Part shown: in pieces, positions 46,230-57,932 of the stretch
Layout: every line of letters begins with the position of its first letter
Numbering within the stretch: the first letter of the stretch is position 1
NCBI GenBank assembly: GCA_016081115.2
Contig: JABTTQ020000187.1
Location: forward strand, 372,001-436,000
DNA: 64,000 nt
Reading direction: 5' to 3'
From: Rehmannia glutinosa
Lineage: Eukaryota > Streptophyta > Magnoliopsida > Lamiales > Orobanchaceae
Notes under the pieces: generated by a model
Database searches by the model: none
Told to the model about the DNA's origin: nothing
Seen by the model: only the letters and a program-made list of their open reading frames with translations
Made by a program: the position numbers and the translations under genes

Positions 46230-47790
46230 TCCTACTTGTTTTTATTGTGGCAAAGTTGGACATTATGCTAATAATTGCAAATTGAGAAATAGCTCAAGAC
46301 ATATTTGGAGACCCAAAGGTCTCAAGACTAACCCCATGGACCCCAAAATTATAGTGGTACCTAAAAGAAATTCTTTTGTAGGTAATAGGGGCTATAACAA
46401 CAATGGAAGATTCAAAATGGCTCGTGGACAGCGGATGTTCACGCCATATGACCGGGAGGAGAGAACTTTTACCAACATCAAGCTCCAAGAAGAGGGTATG
46501 GTCATGTTCGACAACGGCAAAGGAGAAATTCTTGGAAATGGAGAAATTGGTAACTCTTCTTTCTCTCTTAGTAATGTTCTATTAGTTGAAGGGCTTAAGT
46601 TTAATTTGATAAGTGTTAGCCAACTTTGTGATTCAAAATATGATGTTTCCTTTAATAAAGAAAAATGCCTTATACTTAAAAATGGTGAAATTATTTGTGA
46701 AGCAAATAGAAAAGGCAATCTTTACAAAATTTGTACAAGTGATTTGGTTAGTCAAAATGTTTCTTGTTTAGTCGCCAATAATGATTTAACTAGTTTATGG
46801 CATAGGCGACTTGGACATGTTGGATACAAGAATTTGAAAAATATTTACAAAAACCAACATGTGAAAGGACTACCCAAATTGAATTTTGAAAATCTTGGCT
46901 TATGTGACACTTGTCAAAAGAACAAATTAGTTAAGAGTAGTTTTAAGCCCAAAATGAAATTTCCACAACCAAACCCCTACAAATGCTTCACCTTGATTTG
47001 TACGGAATATTGGTTGCTAGTCTAAGTGGAAAACATTACACTTTTGTTATCGTCGATGATTTTTCTAGATATACTTGGGCTCTTTTTCTTACCAATAAAA
47101 GTGATGCCGTTAATGAGTTTGTTAAGTTGTGTAGACTTATTGAGAATGAAAAGGAAGACACTATCAAGTCTATTCAAGCGATCGAGGTGGAGAATTTGAC
47201 GGTGAATTTAGAGTATTTTGTGAAACCAAAGGATATGCTCATAATTTCTCGGCTCCAAGGACACCTCAACAAAATGGAGTAGCCGAACGGAAAAATCGGA
47301 CATTACAAGAAATGAGTCGGTCCATGCTCAATGAATTTTCACTTCCAAAGAATTTTTGGCCGTAAGTACCGCTTTATGTCATTAATCGAGTTTATATTCG
47401 ACCTAATATGAATAAAACTCCATATGAGCTTTGGAAAGGTAGAACTCCAAATATTAGTTATTTCAAGATATTTGGTTGTAAATGCTTTATTTTGAATACC
47501 AAGGATCAATTGGACAAACTTGATCCTAAGGCCGATGAAGGGATATTTATGGGATATTCAACAAAAATCAAAGCATATCGGGTTTACAATAAAATTAGTG
47601 GAGTTGTTGAAGAATCCATCCATGTTAAATTCAATGAAGCTTCGGGAGTTGAAAGAATTCCTAATGATGAAAGTGATGAAGAGGATATTATTGAACAAAT
47701 TGTTCAAATTGATGATCAACCGTCTACATCAAATAATCAACCGTCCACTTCAAATGGTCCTCAAGAAGATAGAGGTGATATCTGATCTTC
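46230..47790 (+). pseudogene. pol: Copia pol: protease and integrase
   Basis: Second knuckle CFYCGKVGHYANNC, then protease WLVDSGCSRHMTG at 46420-46458, which is one frame off the sequence around it. The gag-pre-integrase and HHCC zinc site read LWHRRLGHVGYKNL and LCDTCQKNK. The core Asp is in HLDLYG (46985) and KHYTFVIVDDFSRYTW follows. The second Asp is in SSDRGGEFDGEF (about 47180) and the Glu in NGVAERKNRTLQEM (about 47280), all three catalytic residues kept but in different frames. The C-terminal part reads YFKIFGCKCFILNTKDQLDK and GIFMGYSTK, ending near 47785. Confidence 0.92.
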
Positions 47791-47854
47791 CCGTTGCATT
47801 GAAATTTAAGGAGATCACCCAAAAGATCTTATTATTGGTGATCCCCTTGACAAA

Positions 47855-48544
47855 GTGATGACTCGGAGAAAATTTGCCGAGAAAGCTCTTATTTCTCAAA
47901 AGGAGCCTAAAAATGCTAAAGAGGCTATTGAGGATGAGGATTGGTTCCTAGAGATGCAAGAGGAGTTGAATCAATTTGAAAGAAATGATGTATGGGAATT
48001 GGTACCTTGTCCTCCTTCTCAAACCATTATTGGTACAAAATGGGTATTCCGGAACAAACTTGATGATCAAGGCAATATTGTTCGAAATAAGGCAAGGTTA
48101 GTAGCTCAAGGGTATTGTCAAGAAGAAGGTATTGACTATGATGAAACTTTTGCACCCGTAGCACGTTTAGAAGCTATTCGTATTTTACTTGCCTATTCTT
48201 GTTTTAAAAATTTCAAACTTTATCAAATGGATGTTAAATCCGCGTTCTTAAATGGTATTATTCAAGAAGAAGTCTATGTAAAACAACCTCCGGGGTTTGA
48301 AAATTTTTCTAGGCCTAATGATGTGTATAAACTTAAAAAGGCCTTGTATGGTTTAAAACAAGCACCCCGTGCATGGTATGATAGACTTAGCTCTTTTCTT
48401 TTACAAAATGGTTTTATAAGAGGTAAAGTTGATACAACTCTCTTTGTTTTTGAAAAAGGGCAAGATTGTTTACTTGTGCAAATATATGTTGATGATATTA
48501 TCTTTGGTGCTACTAATGATTCTTTGTGCAAGAAATTTTTCTAA
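47855..48544 (+). pseudogene. pol: Copia pol: reverse transcriptase
   Basis: Open for 229 codons: TKWVFRNKLDDQGNIVRNKA, GIDYDETFAPVARLEAIRIL, YQMDVKSAFLNGIIQEEVYV (first Asp), PPGFENF, YKLKKALYGLKQAPRAWYDR and QIYVDDIIFGA, the active site. It ends at a frame change after LCKKF (48541), where one extra T shifts the rest. The domain is otherwise complete, so decay is recent. Confidence 0.95.
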
Positions 48545-48660
48545 GTTAATGCAAGGAGAATTCGAGATGAGTATGATGGGGAGCTTAACTTTTTGGACTT
48601 CAAATTAAGCAATGTCAAGAAGGTATTTATATTTCGCAATCAAAGTATACAAAAGAACTT

Positions 48661-49422
48661 TTGAAAAAGTTCGGCATTGAAGAAGGAAGAACCGTCTCTA
48701 CTCCTATGGAAACAAATGTCAAAATTGACAAAGATGAGAAAGGCAAGTCCGTAGATGAATCAAAGTATCGAGGTATGATTGGTAGTTTACTTTATTTAAC
48801 CGCTAGTAGACCGAACATTCTTCATGCCGTATGCATATGTGCTCGTTTTCAAAGCAATCCCAAAGAATCTCACATGAGTGCCGTTAAAAGGATTTTTCGA
48901 TATTTGAAAGGCACCATTCAATATGGTTTATTTTATCCAAAGAATGAAAATTTTTCTCTTAAAGGTTATAGTGATTCGGATTATGCGGGAAATATTGATG
49001 TTCGGAAAAGTGCTTCCGGATCATGTCAATTTTTAGGCGATTGCCTAGTTTCTTGGTTTTCAAAGAAGCAAAATGTGTTTCTCTTTCAACGGCCTGGCGA
49101 ATATATTTCCGCCGCATTTTGTTGTACTCAACTTCTTTGGATGAAACAAACCTTAGCGGATTACAAATGCTCTTTTGAAAATGTACCTATCTTTTGTGAT
49201 AATATATCCGCTATAAATATTGCTCAAAACCCGGTTCATCATAACCGTACTAAACATATTGAGATTCGACATCATTTTCTAAGGGATTGTGTTTCAAAAC
49301 GTAAAATTGAGATATCTTTTGTACCATCTCAAGATCAATTAGCGGACATTTTTACAAAACCGCTATCTTCCGAGACTTTTTCATCAATACGAGATCGGTT
49401 AGGCATAATGCATATTGAATGA
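48661..49422 (+). pseudogene. pol: Copia pol: RNase H
   Basis: Open for 253 codons to the natural pol stop. KYRGMIGSLLYLTASRPNIL, CARFQSNPKESHMSAVKRIF, GYSDSDYAGNIDVRKSASG (Asp), LWMKQTLADYKC, IFCDNISAINIAQNPVHHNR (Asp), HIEIRHHFLRD (Glu) and DQLADIFTKPLSSETF are all visible. It is joined to RT by a ~115-base frameshifted stretch. Where a Thr/Glu-rich motif is usual, it reads FQRPGEYISA. Confidence 0.94.
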
Positions 49423-50567
49423 AGCTTACGTTTGCATTTTACACGTTTTTAAAACTTAGGGGCGAAAAATCGGATTTTTGGTTGAAAATTCGGATTTTTG
49501 AAAAACTGACAGACAGTGGGCTGAAGGGGTTGAGGGCAATCGGTCGCCCTCAACGTCGACCGGTCGCCCTAAGCTATATGTTGGCTTTTAAACGTTTTGT
49601 CTTCAGCATTCTTCTTTTTAACATTTCTTTGGCCATTTTTCGTCCCATTTGTCAACTTCACTCTAATTTCATTCAAAAATGGTTTTCATGCATCTTTTAC
49701 ACACCATGGACATTCTATAGCATGATCATCATCATTATGGCTCATTCTTTCCGATCAATTGGTAAGAATTTCTCTTCATTTGCTCAAATTGGGTTGAACC
49801 CTTGAGTTTTTGAGTTACTTGAATACTGTTGATGTAATTTTCGTATGATCATGATGAGCTTGATTGTTATGTTGTAATGTATGTTGATTGACTTGAATTG
49901 ATGTTGAAAATTTTTGGCTTCAATCATTTCCAAAGGTTATATACAACCTCTTTTATTTTTCACGCACACAAGGTGTTCGATGAAATGTCGCAATGAAAAT
50001 TTAAACTTCTACATGATTCTCTTGCTTTCAAAAGTCTTCTATACTTATTGAGATCATGATTTGGTAAACATAACGAGCGTATGAACTCTTCATATTACAT
50101 TTCTCCCATTTTCCTTGGATTGTTACGCTTTTATTGCTCAACGGTTAATAAACCGTCCCCTTGGCGCACTTTGATATTATTGTATGGTGTTTTCACCATT
50201 CTAACATTCTTTTTGATGATTCCAAAGGGGGAGAAACAGGATATTGGCTCGTTAGCTCAAGAAAAGATAATAAAAGCTCGCAATAAGTATTGTGGACTCG
50301 AATACCTAGTCTATGGCTTGAATTTTGGACTCGAATAAAATTGATTATAAGTATTGTGACAGGGGGAGCTTCTTAGCTCATGATGCATCCTATATAAGCT
50401 TGTTATAGCTTGTGCTTCTTACCTATAATAATCGTTTGTTGAAATGCTCATAAATAGGGGGAGCTTTGTATGAAATACTTCTAACGGATAGTTTACTTGT
50501 AAAACCAGAAAAATTTATTTGGTTTTCAAATCGTCCTCAAGAAAATTGTTTTGGTTTGTAATCATCA
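49423..50567 (+). other. Copia 3' region after pol
   Basis: About 1.1 kb before the polypurine tract. A frame at 49419-49805 overlaps the pol stop and encodes hydrophobic stretches (FVFSILLFNISLAIFRPICQ), but I see no homology, and A/T bias can give this. GGTCGCCCTCAACGTCGACC words at 49545-49570 recur near the LTR start (43806, 50775). Bases 49971-50000 resemble the Athila leader intron at 55311-55340. ATG at 49737 is followed by a GTAAGA at 49762. Confidence 0.55.
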
Positions 50568-50580
50568 AAAAGGGGGAGTT
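50568..50580 (+). other. Polypurine tract of nested copia
   Basis: AAAAGGGGGAGTT lies directly before the 3' LTR start TGTTAGATAAATG. Confidence 0.9.
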
Positions 50581-51843
50581 TGTTAGATAAATGTTTTTAT
50601 CATGATTTTGATGATTATGTTCGATTTTGTTCAAATGAGTTTTTAAACCAAAACTATGTCCCTAAAATGTTGTCTAAATACTTCCGATCAACTTAAAATG
50701 TTTTTACTATTTTTTGGAGTATTCCTTGAAGTTTATTTTCAATAAAAAATTGGACAACACATTTGTTTCAGCTCGACTGGTCGCCCTATAGGGCAACCCG
50801 CACTGAGTTGAGTGAGAAACAAAAATGGACCGGCCGACCGGGCGCTATTTGCACTGGGAATGGATTTTTGTTCCGGACTTCTCTGTTTCGTAAATTCTTC
50901 AAGCGGCAACCGTCAAACTTAGGGCGACCATCGCACCCCTTCGACCCCCCTGTGTAAAAATTCGCAGAATTCAATTTCAATCTTATCTCTGTGCGACCGG
51001 TCGAACCCCTTGTTTATCAAAAACTATCCGTTGCATTTTCGCATGACTTTTCCCTATTTTGTGGGATTGATTTCTAACAACTATATTGATCATTTTAAAT
51101 GGTTTCTTTTGCAGCAAATCACTCCCCAAAGAGGAGCCAATGTCTGGAAATGAAAGCCAAGTCCTCTCCTATAAATAGAGGCTTCATTCAAGCAACAAGA
51201 TACAACACTCAATACAAGCAAAAAGAGCAAACAAAGCAAACACTTCTATATCTTGGTGTATTAGCCTAAGCACTTTCACTTGCACAAATTTGAGGTCTAG
51301 GTTTTCAATTCTTGATTACACTTGTACTCATATTGTTTCAATCTTTGTTGAGTTGTAATCTTGATTTTGGTCATCATTCAACACAAGACATCCTTGTGAG
51401 TATTCTTGTGGTAAGAATACACTTGGGTGATCTAGGTGATAGGTGTTTGAAGGTTGTGGTAATCTTCAAAGGTGTTGTAAGAGGGTTATGGTAATCCTCA
51501 AGGTGGTGAAAGAGGGTTGTGGTAATCCTCAAGGTGGTGAAAGAGGGTTGTGGTAATCCTCAAGGTGGTGAAAGAGGGTTGTGGTAATCCTCAAGGTGTT
51601 GTATTAATTTTTGGTAAATTAATAAAATCTTTTTTTCTTTTTGAAATCCATCCCGGAGATACTGGGGTGGTAGAGGATTAGGCCCTAGGTGGGTTGAACC
51701 TCTTTAAATCAACGAGTGTTGTTTATTTTCCGCATTTACATTCTTGTCATTCACTTGTTGTTTTGAAAAAGAGGGTGATTTGCGAAAAATCGGCATAATC
51801 TATTCACCCCCCCTCTAGATTATCGTAGCCACTTGGACTAACA
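50581..51843 (+). repeat. 3' LTR of nested copia
   Basis: 1,263 bp, TGTTAGATAAATG...GGACTAACA. It has CCTATAAATAGAGG at about 51168 (TATA) and five 31-bp minisatellite units at 51450-51603. Followed by the TSD copy GGTAG. Confidence 0.95.
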
Positions 51844-51848
51844 GGTAG

Positions 51849-52600
51849 TTCCCAAAAAGGAAGGTATGAAAGTAGTGAAAAATGATAATAATGAATTAAT
51901 CTCAACACGAACTGTAACAGGCTGGCGAGTATGTATTAATTATAGAATATTGAACAAAGCTACTCGTAAAGATCATTTTTCCCTTCCCTTTATTGATCAA
52001 ATGTTGGACAGGTTAGCTGGTTAAGAATACTAATGCTTTCTTGATGGTTATTCAAAGTATAATAAAATCGTCATTGCCCCTGAAGATCAAGAAAAGACAA
52101 CTTTTACATGTCCGTATGTATTTTTTGCGTTTCACATAATGCTGTTTGGATTATGTAATGTACCTGCTACTTTTCAGAGGTGTATGATGGCGATTTTTCA
52201 CGGGATGGTAGAAGATATAATGGAATTTTTTATGGATGACTTTTTTTGTTTTTTGCACTTTTTTTGACCATTGTTTTCATAATTTATCCCAAGTTGTAAA
52301 ACGTTGTGAATAAACAATTTTTGTTCTTAACTGGGAAAAATGTCCTTTTATGGTCAAAGAGGGTATTGTACTTGGTCATCGTGTTTCTTCTTCAAGTTTG
52401 GAAGTGAATAGAGCAAAGATTGTAGCTATTGAAAAGTTACCACCACCATCAAATGTTAAAGGAATTCGAAGCTTTTTAGGGCATGCAGGATTTTACAGGA
52501 GATTTATAAAAGATTTTTTCAAAAATTGCCAAACCTCTTTGTAATCTTCTTGAAAAAGATTCTGCATTTTGATTTGATGAAGCATGTTTGCAGGCTTTTG
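51849..52600 (+). pseudogene. pol: Athila RT, 3' part
   Basis: Continues from 43605: GMKVVKNDNNELISTRTVTG, WRVCINYRILNKATRKDHFS, PFIDQMLDRLAG, a stop and FLDGYSKYNKIVIAPEDQEK (palm Asp). Then FGLCNVPATFQRCMMAIFHG, and the active site reads EFFMDDFFCF near 52220-52250, where the usual Tyr is Phe. Further on: VKEGIVLGHRVSSSSLEVNR and GIRSFLGHAGFYRRFIKDFF to 52520. Several frame changes are present. Confidence 0.88.
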
Positions 52601-53035
52601 AATAAATAAAAAAGGCACTTGTTTCAGCTCCTATCATGGTAGTGCCAGATTGGACTATACCATTTGAGCTCATGTGCGACGTAAGTTATTATGCAATTGG
52701 ATCTGTCCTTAGCCAAAGCCGCGATAAAATTTTAAAAGTTATTTATTATGTAAGTCGGACCATGGACAGTGCCCAACAAAACTACACCACAACTGAAAAA
52801 GAAATCTTGGCGGTAGTTTTTGCATTTGACAAATTTCGAGCTTATTTGGTAGGTACCAAGGTAATTGTTTACATGGATCATGCGGTAATTCGATATCTTT
52901 TTTCAAAAAATGATGCAAAACCTCATTTAATTCGATGAATTTTGCTCCTTCAAGAATTTGATATTGAAATAAGGGATAAAAAAGGTAGTGAAAATATTGT
53001 TGCTGACCATTTATCCCGCCTCGAGCAACCACACG
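52601..53035 (+). pseudogene. pol: Athila RNase H
   Basis: KALVSAPIMVVPDWTIPFEL, MCDVSYYAIGSVLSQSRDKI (catalytic Asp), YYVSRTMDSAQQNYTTTEKE (Glu) and YLVGTKVIVYMDHAVIRYLF (Asp) are seen. A stop at 52936 follows LIR. The frame then reads LLQEFDIEIRDKKGSENIVA and DHLSRLEQ, the end of the domain. The active residues are retained. Confidence 0.88.
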
Positions 53036-54367
53036 AGGTAATAGAAATCCCAATAAAGGAATCATTTCCGGATGAACAAATAATAATTGCCAAAATAATT
53101 TTACCATGGTATGCAAATTTTGTGAATTACCTTATAGGTGGAGTTCTTCCCCCGGATTTAATATCACATCAAAAGAAAAATTCCTACATGATGTTAAGTC
53201 CTACTTGTGGGATGATTCATTATTGTTCAAGAGATGTGTTGGCTCAAGCATACGCCGTTGTGTCCCCAAGAAAGAAATTGGAGAAATTCTTTAACACTGT
53301 CATTCTTCTTCTTATGGGGGATATTTTGGACCAACTTGTACCGCTACAAAAGTGTTACAATCTAGTTTTTATTGGCCCACTTTATTTAAAAATTGTTACA
53401 CCTTTGTCAAGACTTGTGATCGATGCCAAAGGATTGGTAATATATCAAGGCATCATGAACTTCCTTTGAGAAATATGATGAAGGTGGAACTATTTGATGT
53501 ATCGGGCATCATGGGACCATTTCCGGCTTCATATGTCAATCTCTACATCTTGCTTGTGGTTGATTACGTCTCCAAATGGGTGGAGGCAATCGCTACACCA
53601 ACAAACGATGCCAAGGTAGTGCTAAAATTTCTGCACAAGTATATATTCACTCGCTTTGCCACTCCTCGGGCTATCGTAAGTGGCGAAGGTACGAATTTTG
53701 TAACAAATTATTTAATATCATTCTTGTTAAATTTGGTGTACGTCATAAAATTGCTCTTGCTTATCACCCTCAATCGAATGGCTACGCGGAAATTTCCAAT
53801 CGTGACGTTAAGCAAATTTTGAAAAACACGGTACGCTATAATCAAAAAGATTGGTCACAAAAACTGATGATGCATTATGGGCTTATCGTACGGCTTACAA
53901 AATACCCATTGGTATGTCACCATATTGATTGGTATTTGGTAAGGTTGTCATTTACCGGTTGAACTTGAACATCATCCCAACTAGGCAATAAAAAATTGAA
54001 TTTTGATTTAAAAGTTGCGGTGAAAAACAATTACTTTAGTTAGATGAAATGGAATAATTCTGTCACGAATCATATGAAAATGTCAAGATTTATAAAGAAA
54101 AAACGAAAAAATGGCATGATCAAATGATTTTACGACGTGAATTCTTACTCGGCCAACAAGTTTTATTATTCAATGATAGACTGAAGTTATTTCCAGGTAA
54201 GCTGAAATCACGATGGTCTGGGCCATTTGTAATTGAATGAGTATCCTCTTATGGTGCGTTGTAGAATTGCAAGAAAAAGACGGGGATACATTCCAGGTAA
54301 ATGGGCAACGGTTGAAACATTACTTCGGGAACAAAACAAGAAAGATTTTAAATCTCTCACTTGGTGA
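53036..54367 (+). pseudogene. pol: Athila integrase
   Basis: The linker YANFVNYLIGGVLPPDL is followed, after frame changes, by the zinc module ending CDRCQRIGNISRHHEL (about 53420-53465). The core reads GIMGPFPASYVNLYILLVVD YVS near 53510, where the first catalytic Asp of the usual GIDFMGPF is missing. RAIVSGEGTNFVTN near 53670 stands where SDGG is usual, so the second Asp is lost too. YHPQSNGYAEISNRDVKQIL (53762-53822) keeps the Glu. The C-terminal part to 54367 is broken, with KWHDQMILRREF near 54110-54145. A catalytically dead remnant. Confidence 0.86.
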
Positions 54368-54834
54368 CACAAATTCTTAAGCCCCAATAATTAGTTTGGC
54401 TGAAGACTATAAACTTAGCACTTCTCAGGAGGCAACCCGAGATTTGTGTGATTTTGTTTATCATTTTGTGTGTGCGTTTGTATTTTCTGTATTTTAATAA
54501 AGGTAAGTTCTTATAATTTTATTAAATATATATATATATATTAATAAATGTGTGTATTTTCAATTTTTTTTTAAAAAATTCCAAACACGGTCAGGCCGTG
54601 TCCGACCGAGTTGGACCGTGCCGAAAAAAAATCCCGCACGTCCACAGAAAAACATGACCATTCCGTGTCTTCCAAAACGGCCATGTCTCCATATTTGATT
54701 TTCTTTATTTGTTATTTTATAATAAAAAAAAATTGTACTGCGGTACAGGGTTGGCTGTAACGCAGACAACCTAAATTAAAAAAATTAAAAATTTGTACCA
54801 CGGTACGGGGCTCTGTACCGCGATACAACTATTA
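54368..54834 (+). other. Athila spacer between IN and env-like region
   Basis: Contains GGAGGCAACCCGAG near 54430, a word often found after Athila pol. Then comes a (TA)n run, then repeated words around ACGGTC...CCGTGTC (54590-54690), and GTAC-cored dyads (GTACTGCGGTAC, GTACCACGGTAC, GTACCGCGATAC) at 54735-54827. No coding sequence seen. Confidence 0.65.
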
Positions 54835-55070
54835 TTTTATAAAACAAAGTTCCACACAGCAACACAGACATCCACCCCTACACAATCACTTTTCTCTTTT
54901 TCCCACAATCATTTTTTCCCATTCCAACACAAAAACAGAGAACATACACAACACACACTCTCTCTCTCTCTTTCGATTGAACATACACACGCACACACCT
55001 ATATTTTTTTGTCTTTCTTCTTTTTTCTTCGAATTCATTAAGATTTTTGCTCGGATTAAACAAATTTAAG
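54835..55070 (+). promoter_or_regulatory. Possible internal promoter and leader exon of the env-like ORF
   Basis: TTTTATAAAAC at 54835-54845 resembles a TATA box. It is followed by C/T- and CA-rich leader-like sequence, including (CT)n at 54957-54972. It ends with AAATTTAAG|GTAATT, a good 5' splice site at 55070/55071. Function is inferred from pattern only. Confidence 0.4.
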
Positions 55071-55525
55071 GTAATTCGATTTACCTTCTTATTCAAAATT
55101 CATGACAATTAGTAAAAATATTCATTTTGAAGCATTTGTGCCTTAATTGATAAAATGTGTATTTTCACCAACTTGAGCTTTAATTATTTTGACAATTGAT
55201 GAATTCTTGATGATTTGTAATTGTTTAAACATAGTTAATTGTTGGTTGTGATTTCTGGGCTTAAACACTTTCAAATTTCACGAATTTATATTATATACAT
55301 TGATGCCATAAGGTGTTCGATAAAATGCTTCAATGAAAATATTTATTAATCTTTTGAATAAATTGCATACCACATCATAAAACATTACTTTGCTATATTT
55401 TTTGATGCAATTTTATCACACTTTATGAATTTTTGACATCAATTAGACGACAAATGGAGTTAAAAAGAGAATTGTCCTATAACTTGTTTAACTGTCAATT
55501 TTACCTCTTGGTTTTATTTGTTTAG
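55071..55525 (+). other. Probable 5'-UTR intron ahead of the env-like ORF
   Basis: GTAATT donor at 55071, T-rich tract and TTTATTTGTTTAG acceptor ending at 55525. The next exon starts G-ATG, so the start codon lies one base past the junction. The stretch is T-rich, as plant introns are. Athila- and BAGY2-like elements are known to splice env-like messages. Bases 55311-55340 match the nested copia 3' region at 26 of 30 positions. Confidence 0.5.
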
Positions 55526-55526
55526 G

Positions 55527-56836
55527 ATGTCTGGTTCACGTGATAGAGGTCGTGCATCTTCATCATAACATGAATCCTCTCCGTCTGTTCCAACAAATTT
55601 TTTACTTGATAGACGTGATGCGGAATTTTACAAGTTTTTCAAAGAAAAAGTCCTACCTCGACGCATTGTAAAGGAACGTGGATTTTTACCATCACCGGAA
55701 GATGGTGAATTGGTGGAAATTATTCAAGAGTGTTAATGGATGGACTTCGTGAAACAACCAAACTCGGGCATAACTTCAGTTATATATGAATTCGACATGA
55801 CTTGCCTCAAAGAACATGTTGATGCAATAATGTGCCATGATCATCGGAGGCCCGCACTCGTGTAGTTTTAAGTACTGCCACGGCTGACTTTTCGCCAAGA
55901 GCAATTCGGGCCATTTATAACTTACCCAAAGTGGATGATACACAATATTTGGCTATATTGGAGACTTTAACACCAGATATTGTACTCCAAGCTTTGACAA
56001 AATCGAGTACACAATGGTTGACTCGAATTTTAAGTTCTTCTAAACAACTTTTCGACGCCACCAGGCTCAGTCCATATGGTCGTGCATTAATGTATTTTAT
56101 TTGCGCACTAATCGATCCAACATACAGTCAGTGATCTGTACTTTATACTCGTGCACATCTTCTTTATATCATCGCCAATAATATTCCATTTGACTTGGGA
56201 AATTATATATCAAAATTCATTGTTCATTGCATCACCACTGGAAAAAAAAGTAGCACCCAATCACCCTTCATTTATTACTGAATTATGAAGAATACAGGGT
56301 GTCAGATGGCTATCTCTTTCGAACAAAATCCATCCCATATGCCCAATTACACACAAGGCGATTATCAAATACGAACGTTTGGATAGCGCACCTGCACATC
56401 TTCACGGATTGGAATACTTACTGGATCAGGTGCGCCCAGCCTAGTTGACGATGCTATAGCAAACAAACATGATGGGGCAGATACTGACAGACAAGGTGAT
56501 ACAGGTATAGAAGAACGGGATGATATTCCAGCAGAGGACGATGGACATACTCACGATGCACCATCTTAGATCCACATTCATCATCTTGAACAGACGATAG
56601 CAAACTTACAAGACGAGATGCGAGAGGGTTGCGGGGCCTTACGCCGTGAGTTACGTCAGGAGCTTAGGAAGATGCAGCGTCGGGCAGACCGACGACTTGC
56701 TGCTCGTGATGCATATCATCGGGATTATTTGGCATCATGGACACATCATATTTTACATCCCGATATTGATTTCATTCCTCCAGTTATGTCGTCTACCCTA
56801 CCTACTTCACCGGATGATGGTGATGCCACCGATTGA
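55527..56836 (+). pseudogene. Athila env-like ORF
   Basis: Starts MSGSRDRGRASSS at 55527 with an early stop at 55566. It continues DAEFYKFFKEKVLPRRIVKE, RGFLPSPEDGELVEIIQEC, a stop, WMDFVKQPNSGITSVIYEFD. This is the pattern of the 'putative plant transposon protein' region in Athila ORF3. Many stops follow. The C-terminal part (56618-56836) is open and reads LRRELRQELRKMQRRADRRL, a charged helix, then HPDIDFIPPVMSS. No transmembrane helix is evident. The name 'env-like' reflects position; an envelope role is unproven for this family. Confidence 0.68.
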
Positions 56837-57913
56837 TGAATTTTCAGGAAGCTCTATTGACCTTAAAACTCTATTGACCTTAAAACTCTTTATTGTTTAA
56901 TATTCGTACATTAAGGTCAATGCATAATTTAAGTTTTAGGGGGGTAGTATTATGCATCATGATAACTTTTGAGTACATTTTTGTAGTCTATGATGTTTTT
57001 GATTTTGAATATGCATGATTTGATGAATTGTCTGGACGTGATGTGTTTAATTGTTAACTAAGGCATGTGATAAATCTAAAAATTGTGACTTAATTATTAT
57101 ATATAATATTTGAATCAATTTTTAATAAGTTGCTCAAATGATTTTTAGAATATTAACTAAATGATCCCCTATAACTCAAGGATATTTTTAAACATTTTTC
57201 AAAATAATTTGTATAGTGATATAACATTAGGAAAATAATTTAGGCCATCTTTTGGAAAATCTAAAGCCTATATAGCCTATCAAAAATCAATTTTTCCCTA
57301 GTACTCCTTTTGAGCCTAATAAATTTTTTTCGTTGACAACCTACTGATTATACAAACCAAAAATGAGAAAATCTTCAAAAAAATAACTTGTTTTCATCCA
57401 TACATATAAAATCCATACAAATGAGATATTTGGAGTCAAGATGGGTATATTTTTGATAGAAGAAGATTGTCCCTCCCAAAAAAAATGATCGGGACAAGAA
57501 GGGAAAACACAAATAAATCCTTGAAATTGGTCGTTGCTATACATGGTTGGGTGAATTGTAGTCATTTATCCTATATTTTCATACCTTTAACCCAAGCTTA
57601 CATTACAACTCGAAAAGTTTTATTGATTATTATGTTTTTATTACATATAATGTGGAGATTAACGTAGAACTATATCCTATAAGTTAACAGGGGACCATTG
57701 GAAAATATTTAACTATTGAGACATCGATTATATTATGAAGTCACGAAATTGAGGTAAACTTGCATGCCTAACTGAAAATTAATATATTTACATTTTTGCA
57801 AATTCTTTAATTCATGTAATATCTGAAACCTCCTGAGGCAATAATATCACTTGTAAAACTCAAAAGTTTATTCCTTGTTGCAGTGATTTTCAGATTGCTT
57901 GAGGACAAGCAAC
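56837..57913 (+). other. Athila 3' untranslated region
   Basis: AT-rich, no coding potential recognised. The CTTAAAACTCTATTGAC word is duplicated near 56860-56890. It leads to the polypurine tract at 57914-57932. Confidence 0.6.
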
Positions 57914-57932
57914 AATTAAAGTTTGGGGTATT
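57914..57932 (+). other. Athila polypurine tract
   Basis: AATTAAAGTTTGGGGTATT just before TGTTAAGTTGG. The AAGTTTGGGG word is usual ahead of Athila 3' LTRs. Confidence 0.85.

Larger units (their letters stand above)
43606..51843 (+). mobile_element. Ty1-copia element nested in Athila RT, with a rearranged 5' end
   Basis: LTRs at 43606-44871 and 50581-51843 (TGTTAGATAAATG...GGACTAACA) and a perfect 5-bp TSD GGTAG (43601-43605, 51844-51848). The pol order PR-IN-RT-RH is copia. The gag has a coiled coil and an acidic GLMAIDDENNEVHS segment, as in SIRE-like elements. Between the 5' LTR and gag, where a PBS and leader should be, lies about 240 bp of Athila RT instead, and gag starts in mid-domain. 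It is the youngest-looking large element here, with few stops. Confidence 0.93.

Noticed and set aside
49419..49805. Env or membrane protein gene after copia pol
   Set aside because: Hydrophobic stretches come from T-rich DNA. There is no family motif and no support beyond an open frame.
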